Shown here one piece after another: positions 17,927 to 27,095 of a DNA stretch of 45,531 bases. Source of the DNA: a virus; IMG/VR virus record IMGVR_UViG_3300046007_012091, positions 1-45,531 of that record. The stretch is one strand, 5' to 3'. A model generated the notes under the pieces. It did not search any database. It was not told the DNA's origin and worked only from the letters and a program-made list of their open reading frames with translations. A program made the position numbers and the translations under genes. Positions within the stretch are counted from its first letter, which is position 1. Each line of letters begins with the position of its first letter.

Positions 17927-19108
17927 TTACTTGAAGCTAACTTTAGCGTGAGTAATTGCAACTTTACCTAAGTAGTCAGCGGCGTTACCGAGTGAGCTAG
18001 CTGTATTTGTTAACTCAACATAACCGTAACGTGTTAAGAAGCCAACTACTGGCTCGAATGTTGCCGGATCAAGAACAACACCGGAGCTCATTAGAGGAAT
18101 ATATGGGCAATAGAAAGCAGCAGCATCAGCTTCGCTTGCGCCCTTATAACCAATTAGAACCTGATTGTTGTCTTGTGCTGTTGCATCGCTTAGATATGCA
18201 TCAACATAAACACGCATTGCGCCATTTAGTGTACCAACAAACTTGGTGTTAGTTGGTGCTTCAAAAGTGCCTTCTGTTGTACGAGCGAATGCACTAGTTG
18301 TTGCGCTTTGAAGAATTGTAAGAGCTTGGTTAGAAACAACTGCCCAATTACCAGCACCACGACGTGTACGCTGAGCAATCAAGTTTGCAACACGGTTGAT
18401 TTGAATTGCAAGAGCAGCATGTTCATCGCCAACGAATGTAGCAGTACCAGAAACTAATGACTGGTCATATGTTTCTTCAACACTGGCTAAACTACGTAGA
18501 GAAGCAAGAATCTCTTGATCGATCTCAGCAGTAATTTCTTGTGCTAGAGCAGCCATAATTTCTGCTTCAATATCGATACCTTGTTGTGCTTGTGCGTCTT
18601 GTGCAGCCTCAAAGGTCCAGCGAGCGCTTAGTTTACGTGACTTAGCTTCTACTGGTGCCTTTAAGATTTGAATGCTCATTCTACGACCTGGACGACCTTC
18701 TAAGCTAGCAGTTGTGTCAGCTTTAGGTGTTGCGTCTACGTTATTACCTGAGTAAGCAGCAGCAATCTTGAATGGGCTTAGAGCTTCTTCACCTGCTACA
18801 ACGTTGTTGCCGTCATCAGCATAACGAACACGTAGTGTATGGATTTGTGCAACTGGTCCAGTCATAGGCTGAACACCAACGATTTCGTTAGCAATAACGG
18901 TTGGCATTACACGACGAATTACTGGAAGAATAACACGGTTAAGTGTTGCAATATTTCCTGTGCTTGTTGCGCCAGCGGTTGCGCTTTCTGTCAAGTAACG
19001 ACGAGTATTTTCTAAACATACGTCCATGACTCCGCGCTTATTACCCTGTAGGCCTTCAAGCAGAGCGACTTTGGTCTCTGACCATCTTTCATTTAAAAGT
19101 TGTGACAT
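17927..19108 (-). CDS. 23: Major capsid protein gp23
   Basis: A 393-aa protein in the T4 order 20-21-22-23, with recognisable gp23 segments: an N-terminal LLEGLQGNKR and LENTRRYL region; IATLNRVILPVIRRVMPTVIANEIVGVQPM near residues 53-83; then LRVRYAD and the RKLSARWTFEAAQDAQAQ helix. It is much shorter than T4 gp23 (521 aa), placing it among the more distant T4 relatives. Short L-x-E motifs in the first 30 residues (LNE, LLE) could be gp21 processing sites, but this is inference. It is preceded by an excellent Shine-Dalgarno (AAGGAGAC) and followed by a UUCG terminator. It forms the hexameric shell of the head. Confidence 0.93.
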   Translation of the reverse strand: MSQLLNERWSETKVALLEGLQGNKRGVMDVCLENTRRYLTESATAGATSTGNIATLNRVILPVIRRVMPTVIANEIVGVQPMTGPVAQIHTLRVRYADDGNNVVAGEEALSPFKIAAAYSGNNVDATPKADTTASLEGRPGRRMSIQILKAPVEAKSRKLSARWTFEAAQDAQAQQGIDIEAEIMAALAQEITAEIDQEILASLRSLASVEETYDQSLVSGTATFVGDEHAALAIQINRVANLIAQRTRRGAGNWAVVSNQALTILQSATTSAFARTTEGTFEAPTNTKFVGTLNGAMRVYVDAYLSDATAQDNNQVLIGYKGASEADAAAFYCPYIPLMSSGVVLDPATFEPVVGFLTRYGYVELTNTASSLGNAADYLGKVAITHAKVSFK

Positions 19109-19133
19109 TTTTGTCTCCTTGAATTTTTTCTAA

Positions 19134-20222
19134 TTATCTTAGACCAGCTAATTTGCGGATATCTAAGATGTTATCTAAGCCTACCTCTGGCTTGGATTCA
19201 CGATTACCAGTGATTTCTTTACTTTCGGCAAGTACAGTTTTCTTTGCGGCAACCTTACTTTCACCCTCCATTACTGCGGGTAGGTATTTTTCAAATGCAG
19301 ATCCTAGTTTACGTGTTTCAACGCTCTCTAATAATTGCTGCATTACTTCTCTTTTGCTAGCATCCAATGGTGCCAACATTTCAGCCATCACAGCTTTACG
19401 CTCCATGAGATCTTTCTGAACACGTAATTCACGTTCTTTAGATTCTGCAATTTGCTGTTTTTCTGCAATCTGCTGTTGAGCTTCGGCAAGTTGTTTATCT
19501 TTATTATGAATAATCTTTAACAATTTACTGGTTTCAGATTTTTCATTTAAGAAACTTACACTATACTCTTGTGCAAAAGCTTCGTAAATTCTACGTCCGA
19601 AATCGTTATTACGAGCACTTTCAATATCTTCTTTCAGCTGATAAATTTCAGCTGTAAGTTTTTTACTAATAGTGTTCTCAACAACTTTTGCAGAACGTTG
19701 AATAAACTGTTTACGAATTTCTTCAAATTTACCTTTAGCTTCGCGCACTAAACGAACTTTCGTTTCAGTTAGATCGCGCTTATCCTGTGCAAATTCTGAA
19801 ATTTCTTTAGCTAATGCATGTACAACAAAACTTTCTAATTTAGAAAAATTCTCTGTGACCTTTTTACGATCACTTTGAAATTCTATTAATTCTTTACCTA
19901 GTTGTGAAATGATAAAACTTTCTAACATTTTACTGTGCTGTACTATTTTTTGTTCATAGACAACTTTTGCTTCTGTTAAAGCTTTTTTATCTTCGTACAA
20001 TTCGGCCATTTCAGCAGCCAATCTGTCGCTTAACATCTTGTCAATTGCTTCAACCATAATTTGTTTATCATGATTGTATTTTTGTGCAAATTCTTCACGA
20101 AGCTCAGCGGCAACTTGGTCGCGATTCTCTTGAATCTTAGCTTGTAATGCAGTTTCAACAATAGTTCTTGTTTCTTCTGTCATCACGCCTGATTCGACTA
20201 ACTGTTTGAATGCGTCCAACAT
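19134..20222 (-). CDS. 22: Prohead core scaffold protein gp22
   Basis: A 362-aa, highly charged, almost entirely helical protein with long coiled-coil stretches (Gln/Glu/Lys-rich, for example QLAEAQQQIAEKQQ). It sits directly between the protease gene and the capsid gene, as T4 gene 22 does. It starts MLDAFKQLVESGVMTEETR and ends with a conserved LDNILDIRKLAGLR-type tail, typical of gp22 in marine T4-like phages, where the C-terminus contacts the shell. The Shine-Dalgarno AGGAGA lies 6 nt before the ATG. It is the internal scaffold of the prohead and is expected to be degraded by gp21 during maturation. Confidence 0.88.
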   Translation of the reverse strand: MLDAFKQLVESGVMTEETRTIVETALQAKIQENRDQVAAELREEFAQKYNHDKQIMVEAIDKMLSDRLAAEMAELYEDKKALTEAKVVYEQKIVQHSKMLESFIISQLGKELIEFQSDRKKVTENFSKLESFVVHALAKEISEFAQDKRDLTETKVRLVREAKGKFEEIRKQFIQRSAKVVENTISKKLTAEIYQLKEDIESARNNDFGRRIYEAFAQEYSVSFLNEKSETSKLLKIIHNKDKQLAEAQQQIAEKQQIAESKERELRVQKDLMERKAVMAEMLAPLDASKREVMQQLLESVETRKLGSAFEKYLPAVMEGESKVAAKKTVLAESKEITGNRESKPEVGLDNILDIRKLAGLR

Positions 20223-20239
20223 ATATTTCTCCTCGGGCT

Positions 20240-20869
20240 TTATTTTAGACCTTTAATAACTTTCAAGATCGCCTCTTGAAGATATTTTTGGGCCTTTGGA
20301 TCATCTTGTGTTTCTACAGAGACCCTGTGTGCTTTCATACCATAACGTGTATTCATCAAATGTTCATACACGGGAGTAGGATAAGCACCAGGGGCACTGG
20401 GTTGAGCAACTACATCTACTGTGATTATCTCGAAATCGGACACTTGACCGTTTGTGTCATTGACATTGCCACTACCTCGAGAACTAACTCCAAGTTTTAC
20501 ACCACTTTCGAGCATAGTACGAATTAAGTTACCCATCGGTGTAGGTAAAATTTTCATTTTACCATAACCATTAGGACCTTCCATCCACATCTGTGTTATC
20601 ATATGTGAGACTCGGTCCAAATTTACTTTTAGATCATCGGGATGGTCAACTTCTCCTAATACAGAATATCCGTTTTGTATTTGATCATTTAGTGTTTTAA
20701 CTGCACGTTCAATTTCATTTACTGGATATATTCGTCCATTTGCATTTCTAATTCCGCCCTGGATGGCAATACCCTTTAAGTAAAGAGTTTTACCATCTTT
20801 ATCATCACTTTCCAGTATAATACCGGATTGATCGAAACTTAAATGTTCTCTAAGATAAGTTAATTTCAT
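20240..20869 (-). CDS. 21: Prohead core protease gp21
   Basis: A 209-aa serine protease of the T4 gp21/herpesvirus-assemblin-type fold. The segment RNANGRIYPVNEIERAV (residues 41-57) is a family signature. The catalytic His is in GEVDHPDD (His76) and the nucleophile in GVKLGVSSRGSG (Ser129 or Ser130), with an acidic ITVDVVAQPSAPGA segment near 150-162. It cleaves scaffold and capsid proteins at L/I-x-E sites in the prohead. It lies between the acidic core protein gene and gene 22 with 13- and 17-nt gaps. Its Shine-Dalgarno is weak (GAGATTTGGG). Confidence 0.93.
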   Translation of the reverse strand: MKLTYLREHLSFDQSGIILESDDKDGKTLYLKGIAIQGGIRNANGRIYPVNEIERAVKTLNDQIQNGYSVLGEVDHPDDLKVNLDRVSHMITQMWMEGPNGYGKMKILPTPMGNLIRTMLESGVKLGVSSRGSGNVNDTNGQVSDFEIITVDVVAQPSAPGAYPTPVYEHLMNTRYGMKAHRVSVETQDDPKAQKYLQEAILKVIKGLK

Positions 20870-20882
20870 CCCAAATCTCTAA

Positions 20883-21809
20883 TTATTTGATGTGCTTCAA
20901 AGGACTGGTAGTATTTGTTGCACCTTTGACACTGTTTTCACCTGTTCCAGCACCGACAGCATGACCTTCTGCATCAGCTGGATGTGCTACTTTACTAAGA
21001 GTTTTCACTCCGGATTTAACATTATCAACATTGTGCGTATTGTTTCCAACAAATTTACCACCTTGTTTTACCACCCCTCCAACTTTACCTTTAGGACTGG
21101 TTCCATCTTCATTTGAAGTTGCACCTTTAGCTACAATATTTTTACTATTGGCACCACTGGTAGGTTTACCAGATCCACTGCTAATTGGACTTTGGCCTTC
21201 ATTCGAAACAGGCATTTTTTCACCAGTATTTGCACCGGCTACATGTCCACTTGGTTTAGCAACAGTTTCTCTGTATTCTCGTAATCCCATCATATCATCT
21301 TTTGAATCCATGTCCGTGTCCATGTCCATGTCATCGGATGAATCCATGTCTGAATCAGGCATTCCTTTTGCTGCTTTTAATTCATCAAAGGCAGCTTCTA
21401 GATCTTCAATTGCCTGCTTGATATCTAAAATAGCATCTTCTTCATCACCCATACCATCTACTTCAATATCTCTAAGAACATCATCCCCTTTATCTTGATC
21501 GGGCATATCGTCCTCATCATCATCCTCTGCTTCTAGTTCATAACTATCTTCTAATGATGTATCATCATTACCCATAGATTCGTCTTGCTGTTCTTCCTCT
21601 TCTTCTCTACCCATAGATTCGTCTTGCTGTTCTTGCTCTTCTTCTCTATCTGTAGATTCGTCTTGTTGTTCTTCCTCATCTTCTTCAGCGATGAGATTTT
21701 CATAAATTTCGCGTGACTTTTCTACAACGATTTCATGAAAAAGCTCATTGGCCTTATCCATTTCTTCGTTGACAATGTAGTCAAGCAATTGCTCAAATTT
21801 AGTTGACAT
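20883..21809 (-). CDS. Acidic prohead core protein (gp67/68 position)
   Basis: A 308-aa protein in the place of T4 genes 67/68, between portal and protease. Residues about 1-45 form a helical head (FEQLLDYIVNEEMDKANELFHEIVVEK). Residues about 45-175 are extremely acidic with Glu/Gln/Asp/Met repeats (EEEQQDES, MDMDTDMDS). The C-terminal 130 residues are Gly/Ser/Asn/Lys-rich and disordered-looking, with motifs such as KPSGHVAGANTGE. A start of this kind is seen in marine T4-like prohead core proteins. It has a strong Shine-Dalgarno (AAGGAG, 9 nt before ATG) and two late-type elements upstream. Scaffold membership is inferred from position and composition. Confidence 0.7.
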   Translation of the reverse strand: MSTKFEQLLDYIVNEEMDKANELFHEIVVEKSREIYENLIAEEDEEEQQDESTDREEEQEQQDESMGREEEEEQQDESMGNDDTSLEDSYELEAEDDDEDDMPDQDKGDDVLRDIEVDGMGDEEDAILDIKQAIEDLEAAFDELKAAKGMPDSDMDSSDDMDMDTDMDSKDDMMGLREYRETVAKPSGHVAGANTGEKMPVSNEGQSPISSGSGKPTSGANSKNIVAKGATSNEDGTSPKGKVGGVVKQGGKFVGNNTHNVDNVKSGVKTLSKVAHPADAEGHAVGAGTGENSVKGATNTTSPLKHIK

Positions 21810-21846
21810 TGCGAATTCTCCTTATGGTTGTGGCAATATGTAGATA

Positions 21847-21854
21847 TATTTACA
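21847..21854 (-). promoter_or_regulatory. Candidate late promoter TGTAAATA
   Basis: The minus strand reads TGTAAATATATC, giving a leader of about 30 nt that contains AAGGAG before the ATG at 21809. A second element, AATAAATA, lies about 100 nt further upstream. The 163-nt gap between the acidic core gene and the small gene holds only these elements and a weak 5-bp hairpin (ACAGA/TCTGT). Confidence 0.45.
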
Positions 21855-21949
21855 AACTGTAAAGAATTTCGATATCAAATACGCCAAAAATGAGCAGTTT
21901 TGACTAAAAGTGACAGATTTTTATTCTGTTTTGATAATTTTACTAAAAA

Positions 21950-21957
21950 TATTTATT
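21950..21957 (-). promoter_or_regulatory. Candidate late promoter AATAAATA, distal
   Basis: The minus strand reads AAAAATAAATATTTTTAG just after the stop of the 80-aa gene. It could give a leader of about 135 nt for the 308-aa acidic protein. It is a 7 of 8 match to TATAAATA but lies in AT-rich sequence, so it is weaker than the proximal element. Confidence 0.35.
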
Positions 21958-21972
21958 TTTTAATTACAAAAT

Positions 21973-22215
21973 TTAGGCAGTTGGAGCAGGAGGGGGTAAG
22001 GCATACATCTTACGTATTAGTCCAAGATCCTCTTTTCTTTCAATATCGTGTGCTTCACTGGCACGACGTATCTCGTTGATCATTTTTAATGTCAATCTAG
22101 TTTTTCTAGTATCTTCATTCCTTAATATACTACTATCATTGTGAGAAATGTAACGTCGATCATCTGCGACATCTAAAGGTTTTCGATCGATATACATAAA
22201 TTCTTTTAATAACAT
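21973..22215 (-). CDS. Small conserved protein between genes 20 and 21
   Basis: An 80-aa protein if begun at the ATG at 22215 (MLLKEFMYIDRKPLD), 4 nt after the portal stop. The frame is open further upstream inside gene 20, but that extension is a low-quality Leu/Val-rich out-of-frame reading. The central NEDTRKTRLTLKMINEIRR and C-terminal LGLIRKMYALPPPAPTA segments resemble a small helical protein found just after the portal in marine T4-like phages. T4 gp67 occupies the same slot and is the same length, but I see no gp67-like acidic character. No function is assigned. Confidence 0.65.
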   Translation of the reverse strand: MLLKEFMYIDRKPLDVADDRRYISHNDSSILRNEDTRKTRLTLKMINEIRRASEAHDIERKEDLGLIRKMYALPPPAPTA

Positions 22216-22219
22216 AATA

Positions 22220-23941
22220 TTAACTCGCAGGAGTTGCTGCAGGAGCAGCAGCTTCACCTTCAACCGGGGCAGCACCAGTAGCACCAGGATCAGGTAGTGC
22301 TGTTGCACCTTGTAAATTATTTATATCGCCCGAAATATTATTTGCCGTCACACCTTGACTACGTAATTCTGCGCTAGCACTTAATTTTACATCTATATCT
22401 ATATTTTCTTCCTTCCACATAGATTCATTCTGTGCTATCTCTTCAGATGTTAATCCCATAAATCGTTTTAGAGCAAATCTTCTACTCATAAATGGTACAG
22501 CTAACAAAGTATTAAATGTATTAACACGAGCAGTATCCATTTCTGACTGCCTATATGAAGCAAAATTTTGAGGTGGATTGAATTTTAAATCAAAAATATT
22601 GTTATCTATATTAATACCTTTATTCAGCAAATACATTTTAAATTCAATATCAAAAGTTTCATTGAGCAGACTTTGTAATCTTTCACAGTATTTGTTAAAT
22701 CTTAATTCTTGAATATAGGCTGTTCCAACTCTTCCATCATTGAAATTACTTCCTCCATCGTCCGGTCCTGTAGGTAAGTAACTGCTAGGTATACGTAGTG
22801 CTCTAAATAATTTATTGGTAAAATATTTTAAATCATCTATTTCACCCAAATTAGTTCCTCCTGGCAAAATTTCAACCTTACTACCTCTGCCTTCTGCTGT
22901 TTGAGGGAAAAAATAATCTTCATTAATGCTTAACGGATTATAGCTTGAATCAATTACTGTTTGACTTCCACCTGTTACGCTAGGAATTCTACGCTGATTA
23001 ACTTCATTTTTCACACGTTCAACAAATCCCATAGCCAAATGACTGGGCATATTACCTACATCAATATAAAAAACTCTGCGTTCTGGTGCTCTTTGAACTC
23101 TGTAAATTATGATAGCATCTTCAAGTAGTTCTTTTTGTTTGAAAACTTTGAAGATGCTTTCCAATAAACTGTTACCAAAAGGATAATTGTTATCTAACCC
23201 TTCACTCATTGAAATATGGATTACATGTCTAGCATCTATAGCATATTGATTTTGATTTTGTGTAAATCTTGATCCAGATGTACTTGTAGGGAAGCTGCCC
23301 ACCATTCCTCTACTACCTCCTGCACCTCCCTGACCAGTGCCATAGGCCCCTCCGAAAGTACTACCTCCTCCTTGAAGATTACTTGGATTTATTGCTGTTG
23401 TAGCCAGTGTTTCTAAATTTGGATTGAAATCTCGAATATGATATTGTTCTGGTTTTTTCCCATCACTTTCGTTAACTATAATTTTATCTACTTTAGCAGG
23501 ATCTATATACATCCATGCTTGTGTTTCTGGATCTCTAACAAAAAATACGTCACCATACTTGAAACTATTTCTAACAATTTTGAAAATTCTTTTTTGAAAT
23601 TTATTTAATTTACTCCATTGTTGAAGATACTTTTGAATAATTTTAATTTCAGTATGTGTAGCCTGTTCTTTGAAAAATACTTGAAAAGGAGTCCCATTTT
23701 CTATATTTTCTTGCGTACAAAATTCTGCTAGAATATCTAAAGCAGCATTCACTTCACTATCAGTATCCATAGTGTCATACTGTCCATATCTTTCTAAACG
23801 ATTAGGATGTCCAGCATAAACATCGGGCAAATAACTAGAATAATTTGATCTAGACGGGTTGGCCGCTGTACTGGCTATCCCACTAACAGGACTTAAATTG
23901 CCACTAGTATTAACGGTTGTGAAATATTTTCTCCAGGACAT
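22220..23941 (-). CDS. 20: Portal vertex protein gp20
   Basis: A 573-aa protein with the hallmarks of T4-type portals: RLERYGQYDTMDTDSEVNAALDI near residues 48-70; FKYGDVFFVRDPETQAWMYIDP; an AIDARHVIHISMSEG region; the RVQRAPERRVFYIDVGNMP segment; and EDYFFPQTAEGRGSKVEILPGG near residues 340-360, followed by FRALRIPSSYLP. It forms the dodecameric ring through which DNA is packaged and to which the neck attaches. A glycine-rich insertion (about residues 190-215) looks like a loop. The Shine-Dalgarno AAGGAA precedes the ATG. The C-terminal 40 residues are Ala/Pro-rich. Confidence 0.95.
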   Translation of the reverse strand: MSWRKYFTTVNTSGNLSPVSGIASTAANPSRSNYSSYLPDVYAGHPNRLERYGQYDTMDTDSEVNAALDILAEFCTQENIENGTPFQVFFKEQATHTEIKIIQKYLQQWSKLNKFQKRIFKIVRNSFKYGDVFFVRDPETQAWMYIDPAKVDKIIVNESDGKKPEQYHIRDFNPNLETLATTAINPSNLQGGGSTFGGAYGTGQGGAGGSRGMVGSFPTSTSGSRFTQNQNQYAIDARHVIHISMSEGLDNNYPFGNSLLESIFKVFKQKELLEDAIIIYRVQRAPERRVFYIDVGNMPSHLAMGFVERVKNEVNQRRIPSVTGGSQTVIDSSYNPLSINEDYFFPQTAEGRGSKVEILPGGTNLGEIDDLKYFTNKLFRALRIPSSYLPTGPDDGGSNFNDGRVGTAYIQELRFNKYCERLQSLLNETFDIEFKMYLLNKGINIDNNIFDLKFNPPQNFASYRQSEMDTARVNTFNTLLAVPFMSRRFALKRFMGLTSEEIAQNESMWKEENIDIDVKLSASAELRSQGVTANNISGDINNLQGATALPDPGATGAAPVEGEAAAPAATPAS

Positions 23942-23956
23942 TACATTTCCTTAAAT

Positions 23957-26143
23957 TCAATTCGGACTAGGAAAAAGATTCCTATCCAATCGTCTTGTTG
24001 CTTCATAAGTTCTTTGAGTGTTGTCTGAGGTCTGTCTCATTAGATTAATCATCGAAGCTGTTTGATTATTTAATAAAATCAATTGCTGCAATAAAGATTC
24101 TCCCCCTGATCCAACTGCTACGGCACTGGAAGATTGTGGTTGATTACTACCTGCCGGAGGGGATTCACTATCCTCTTCTTCACTAGACTTTAAAAATGTT
24201 TCTAAGTTTCTTATTGTCTGTATTAAAGCTCCTGCTCCACCTCCAACAATTGCTCCAGCTGCTGTTCCTACACCCGGTACCACTGATCCTACAGCAGCAC
24301 CTATTCCAGCACCTGTAGCTGCTCCTCCTGCTATATTCAATCCTGCAGCAGTTCTAGGCATCCCTGCTGCTTGAGCATTATCTGATAAAAGATCAGCACC
24401 TACTCCTAGTATTCCTAGTAGAGAACCGGCCCCTACTCCTCTAAGAACTCTTCCCCCGGTACCTCCGCCTGGTGTTCTTCCAGTACCTGTGCCTCCACCT
24501 CCGCCTGGTACTCCGCCACCTGGTATTCCGCCTCCGCCCATTAGTTGTTTTGCAGCATATAATGCAATAATGGTTTTAAGTGCTATAAATGCTGTAGTTA
24601 AAGCGATTGTAACATTGATTAAATTAATAAATCCAGTTTTTATACCTAATAAATTTCCTATAAATTCTTCTGCTTTCTTTACAAACCCATCTATCTTATC
24701 TACCATAGGTTTCAAACCCTGAATCAAAGGATTCATACCGTCTAGCATTTTTTTGATATCAGGCAACGTTTTTTCAAGGATAGTAGTACCTAATTCCTGC
24801 ATAGCTTTTTCAGTTTTAGCTGCATTTGCGGCTTCAGATGCTGTTCTTTCTTTTTGATTATCAAGAATTCCTTCCATCTGCCGTTGAGCATCTTCTTCAG
24901 TTTTTATACCTTGAGCATTCATTCTATTACGAGTAGACATCATTCCTGCTACTGTAGTATTACCCTGCATAACCATAACATCTGCGGCTTTACCCATTCT
25001 TGATACGTCAGTAGCAATAGCTACTCCCAATCTACCACCTTCTCGCATTTGGTCATTAATTGTTTTGGATGCATCATTGACATTTCTAGCCAAGGAACTT
25101 ATACTTTGGGTACCTCTTGCGCTTAATCCAGCAAACTCTGCCGAAGCTTTTGTAATACCCGGTCCTATACCTAACAATTCACCTTGTAAAGCTTGAACTG
25201 CACCTTTCCCCCCCTGTGCCATAGCTACCTGCATAGCAGCATTAGCTTTTTTTCTTCCTTCTTCATCTAATGTCTGTAAATAGGCCTGATAAGCTGCGTT
25301 TGCTGCTTCCTCTTTAAGTTGATTTTCTAAAGCCTCTTTACTTTTACCGGTCATTTGACTCAACGCATCTAAATTCTGCATATATTCGGCAGCACTTTGA
25401 GCTAGTGCATTGGTATTTTTCATTTCTTCTTTGGTTCTGCCGCCTGTCATTGTAATGTAATTTGCAAGACTTTGACTGGCTGTTTCTCCAGTATATCCCA
25501 ATGCTCTCAGTTGGTCACCTAGGTCACTTTTTAATAAAGTTTGACTAACTTTAACAAAACTACGAGCACCATCATCTGCCGTAGATCCCATCATAGCCAT
25601 TGATTCACTGTTACGGTTCATCAGGGCAGTAAATTGATCTAAAGTCATGTATGTTTTGCTAGCAGCTAATCTTATTTCAGTTAAACTTCCTCCAAAATTG
25701 ATTCCAGCTGTGCTCATATTTCTATATGAAGTCAGCATCTGTTCTTGGAATTGGGCTAATCTTTGCATACCTGAGAAGACCAATCCTAATGGTCCTCCCA
25801 TTCTAGCCAATACTCCTAGAGTATCGCTGGCTTTACCAGTTCCCACTGTCATTGTTTGAGTGAGATCTAATACATTGTTTAATCCTAGACGTAATTGATT
25901 GCTACCTACATTAATAGCACCTAAGGCAGCACCGGTCATGGCTACCGATTTTCCAAATGCACCTAACTGTTGTTGTGCTCCGGTAATGTTTAGTCCTGCC
26001 GAGCCTGCTATGTTTGAAACAGCAGCCGCAGTACCTTTTCCCGATGTGGAAACCGCAGCTATAAGTTGTCGTAATGTTGCTTCTGTTGCAGCATTATTCA
26101 GCTCAACCTGCTCATTGCCTATTCGTCCAAATACGTCAGCCAT
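23957..26143 (-). CDS. 29-like: Tail tape measure protein
   Basis: A 728-aa protein with tape-measure features: a long helical Ala/Gln/Met-rich body (residues about 1-480, including NMSTAGINFGGSLTEIRLAA and MTGKSKEALENQLKEEAANA segments); a hydrophobic segment near residues 505-535 (INVTIALTTAFIALKTIIAL); a Gly-rich linker near 540-575; and a glycine-zipper hydrophobic stretch near 610-650 (GAGIGAAVGSVVPGVGTAAG). Such hydrophobic segments suggest insertion into the host inner membrane during DNA ejection. It lies head-to-head with gene 26, a chaperone/hub gene, across an 85-bp gap. No Shine-Dalgarno is seen before the ATG at 26143. T4 gp29 is 590 aa, so the tail may be longer. Confidence 0.8.
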   Translation of the reverse strand: MADVFGRIGNEQVELNNAATEATLRQLIAAVSTSGKGTAAAVSNIAGSAGLNITGAQQQLGAFGKSVAMTGAALGAINVGSNQLRLGLNNVLDLTQTMTVGTGKASDTLGVLARMGGPLGLVFSGMQRLAQFQEQMLTSYRNMSTAGINFGGSLTEIRLAASKTYMTLDQFTALMNRNSESMAMMGSTADDGARSFVKVSQTLLKSDLGDQLRALGYTGETASQSLANYITMTGGRTKEEMKNTNALAQSAAEYMQNLDALSQMTGKSKEALENQLKEEAANAAYQAYLQTLDEEGRKKANAAMQVAMAQGGKGAVQALQGELLGIGPGITKASAEFAGLSARGTQSISSLARNVNDASKTINDQMREGGRLGVAIATDVSRMGKAADVMVMQGNTTVAGMMSTRNRMNAQGIKTEEDAQRQMEGILDNQKERTASEAANAAKTEKAMQELGTTILEKTLPDIKKMLDGMNPLIQGLKPMVDKIDGFVKKAEEFIGNLLGIKTGFINLINVTIALTTAFIALKTIIALYAAKQLMGGGGIPGGGVPGGGGGTGTGRTPGGGTGGRVLRGVGAGSLLGILGVGADLLSDNAQAAGMPRTAAGLNIAGGAATGAGIGAAVGSVVPGVGTAAGAIVGGGAGALIQTIRNLETFLKSSEEEDSESPPAGSNQPQSSSAVAVGSGGESLLQQLILLNNQTASMINLMRQTSDNTQRTYEATRRLDRNLFPSPN

Positions 26144-26167
26144 TGTTTTTTATGAGTTTTCTACGCA

Positions 26168-26175
26168 TATAAATA
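26168..26175 (+). promoter_or_regulatory. Late promoter TATAAATA for gene 26
   Basis: An exact T4-type late element (TATAAATATG) on the plus strand, about 50 nt before the gene 26 ATG. The leader carries the Shine-Dalgarno GGAGAC. Confidence 0.7.
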
Positions 26176-26207
26176 TGTTAAAGTAATCATATCCCAATAT
26201 AACCAGT

Positions 26208-26215
26208 TATTTATC
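26208..26215 (-). promoter_or_regulatory. Candidate late promoter GATAAATA for tape measure gene
   Basis: On the minus strand GATAAATAACT matches the late element at 7 of 8 positions and faces the tape measure gene. With the plus-strand element at 26168 it makes a divergent pair whose start sites overlap, so each leader would be antisense to the other. Confidence 0.5.
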
Positions 26216-26228
26216 GGAGACAGAAAAT

Positions 26229-27095
26229 ATGGAAAATATCCAAAATACAGTAAATCCTTTGACACATTTCATGAGACAACCAAAAATTTACATAAAATTA
26301 CCAAGTCAAGGGCAATATTGGCCTCCAGGGTCGCTGATCAAAACTGAAAATCAAGAATACCCTGTATATTCGATGACAGCCAAGGACGAACTGATTTTAA
26401 AAGTACCTGATGCATTAATGAATGGTCAAGCAGTAGTCGATGTGATACAAAACTGTGTCCCTAATATAAAAAATGCATGGGCAATACCTTCTATAGATGT
26501 TGATTATATTTTAATAGCCATAAGGATAGCTACATATGGAGAAAAGATGAATTTTCCTATAAGTATTTCCGATGACTATAATGTCGATTACGAAGTCGAT
26601 CTTAGAAATATAATGGATCGATTAACAGCTCAAATTACTTGGGAACCGGTTATTCCTATAAATGAAAATCTTACTGTATATGTAAAGCCTATTACATATA
26701 AAAACATAACCGAATCGGCATTACAAACATTTGAAACACAAAAAATAATACAGATTGCCAACGACGACTCTTTCAGTGAAGAAAATAAAATTAAAGCTTT
26801 TCAAGAAAGCTTTGCCAAACTGAATTCTGTTACGATTAATCTTGTTTCCAATAGTATATATAGAATAGACAGCAGTGCAGGTAGTACAGAAAATCCAAAA
26901 TTTATCAAAGAATTTATAGAAAATGTTGATAAAGAAATATTCAATGTTATTCAAAATCACTTAGATATTTTAAAAGAAAAGAATATTTTGAAACCAATTA
27001 CTGTAGATGTTACAGAAGAAATGAGAAACTTAGGTGTTCAAGGAGATACAATAGAAGTTCCTTTGGTGTTTGATGCATCTAATTTTTTCGTGTAA
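26229..27095 (+). CDS. 26: gp26-type baseplate hub/tail chaperone protein
   Basis: A 288-aa protein of the T4 gp26 baseplate family. Recognisable are the start region with the IKLPSQGQYWPPGSL motif near residues 22-36, VYSMTAKDELILKVPDALMNG (near 47-67), IQNCVPNIKNAW, and DYILIAIRIATYG followed by a pair of acidic YxxDYEVDL strands. The Shine-Dalgarno GGAGAC lies 9 nt before the ATG, and an exact TATAAATA late promoter lies further upstream. The zero-frame ends SNFFV-stop, but its last codons form a U UUU UUC slippery site leading into a -1-frame ORF. It may thus make a short form (288 aa) and a frameshifted long form (about 363 aa), as lambda G and GT do. Role: hub assembly or tape-measure chaperoning. 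Confidence 0.88.
   Translation: MENIQNTVNPLTHFMRQPKIYIKLPSQGQYWPPGSLIKTENQEYPVYSMTAKDELILKVPDALMNGQAVVDVIQNCVPNIKNAWAIPSIDVDYILIAIRIATYGEKMNFPISISDDYNVDYEVDLRNIMDRLTAQITWEPVIPINENLTVYVKPITYKNITESALQTFETQKIIQIANDDSFSEENKIKAFQESFAKLNSVTINLVSNSIYRIDSSAGSTENPKFIKEFIENVDKEIFNVIQNHLDILKEKNILKPITVDVTEEMRNLGVQGDTIEVPLVFDASNFFV

Noticed and set aside
20892-21498. Plus-strand ORFs of 74 and 155 codons opposite the acidic core protein
   Set aside because: They are antisense to a well-supported gene with good start and position. Ser-rich composition is what the complement of acidic codons gives.
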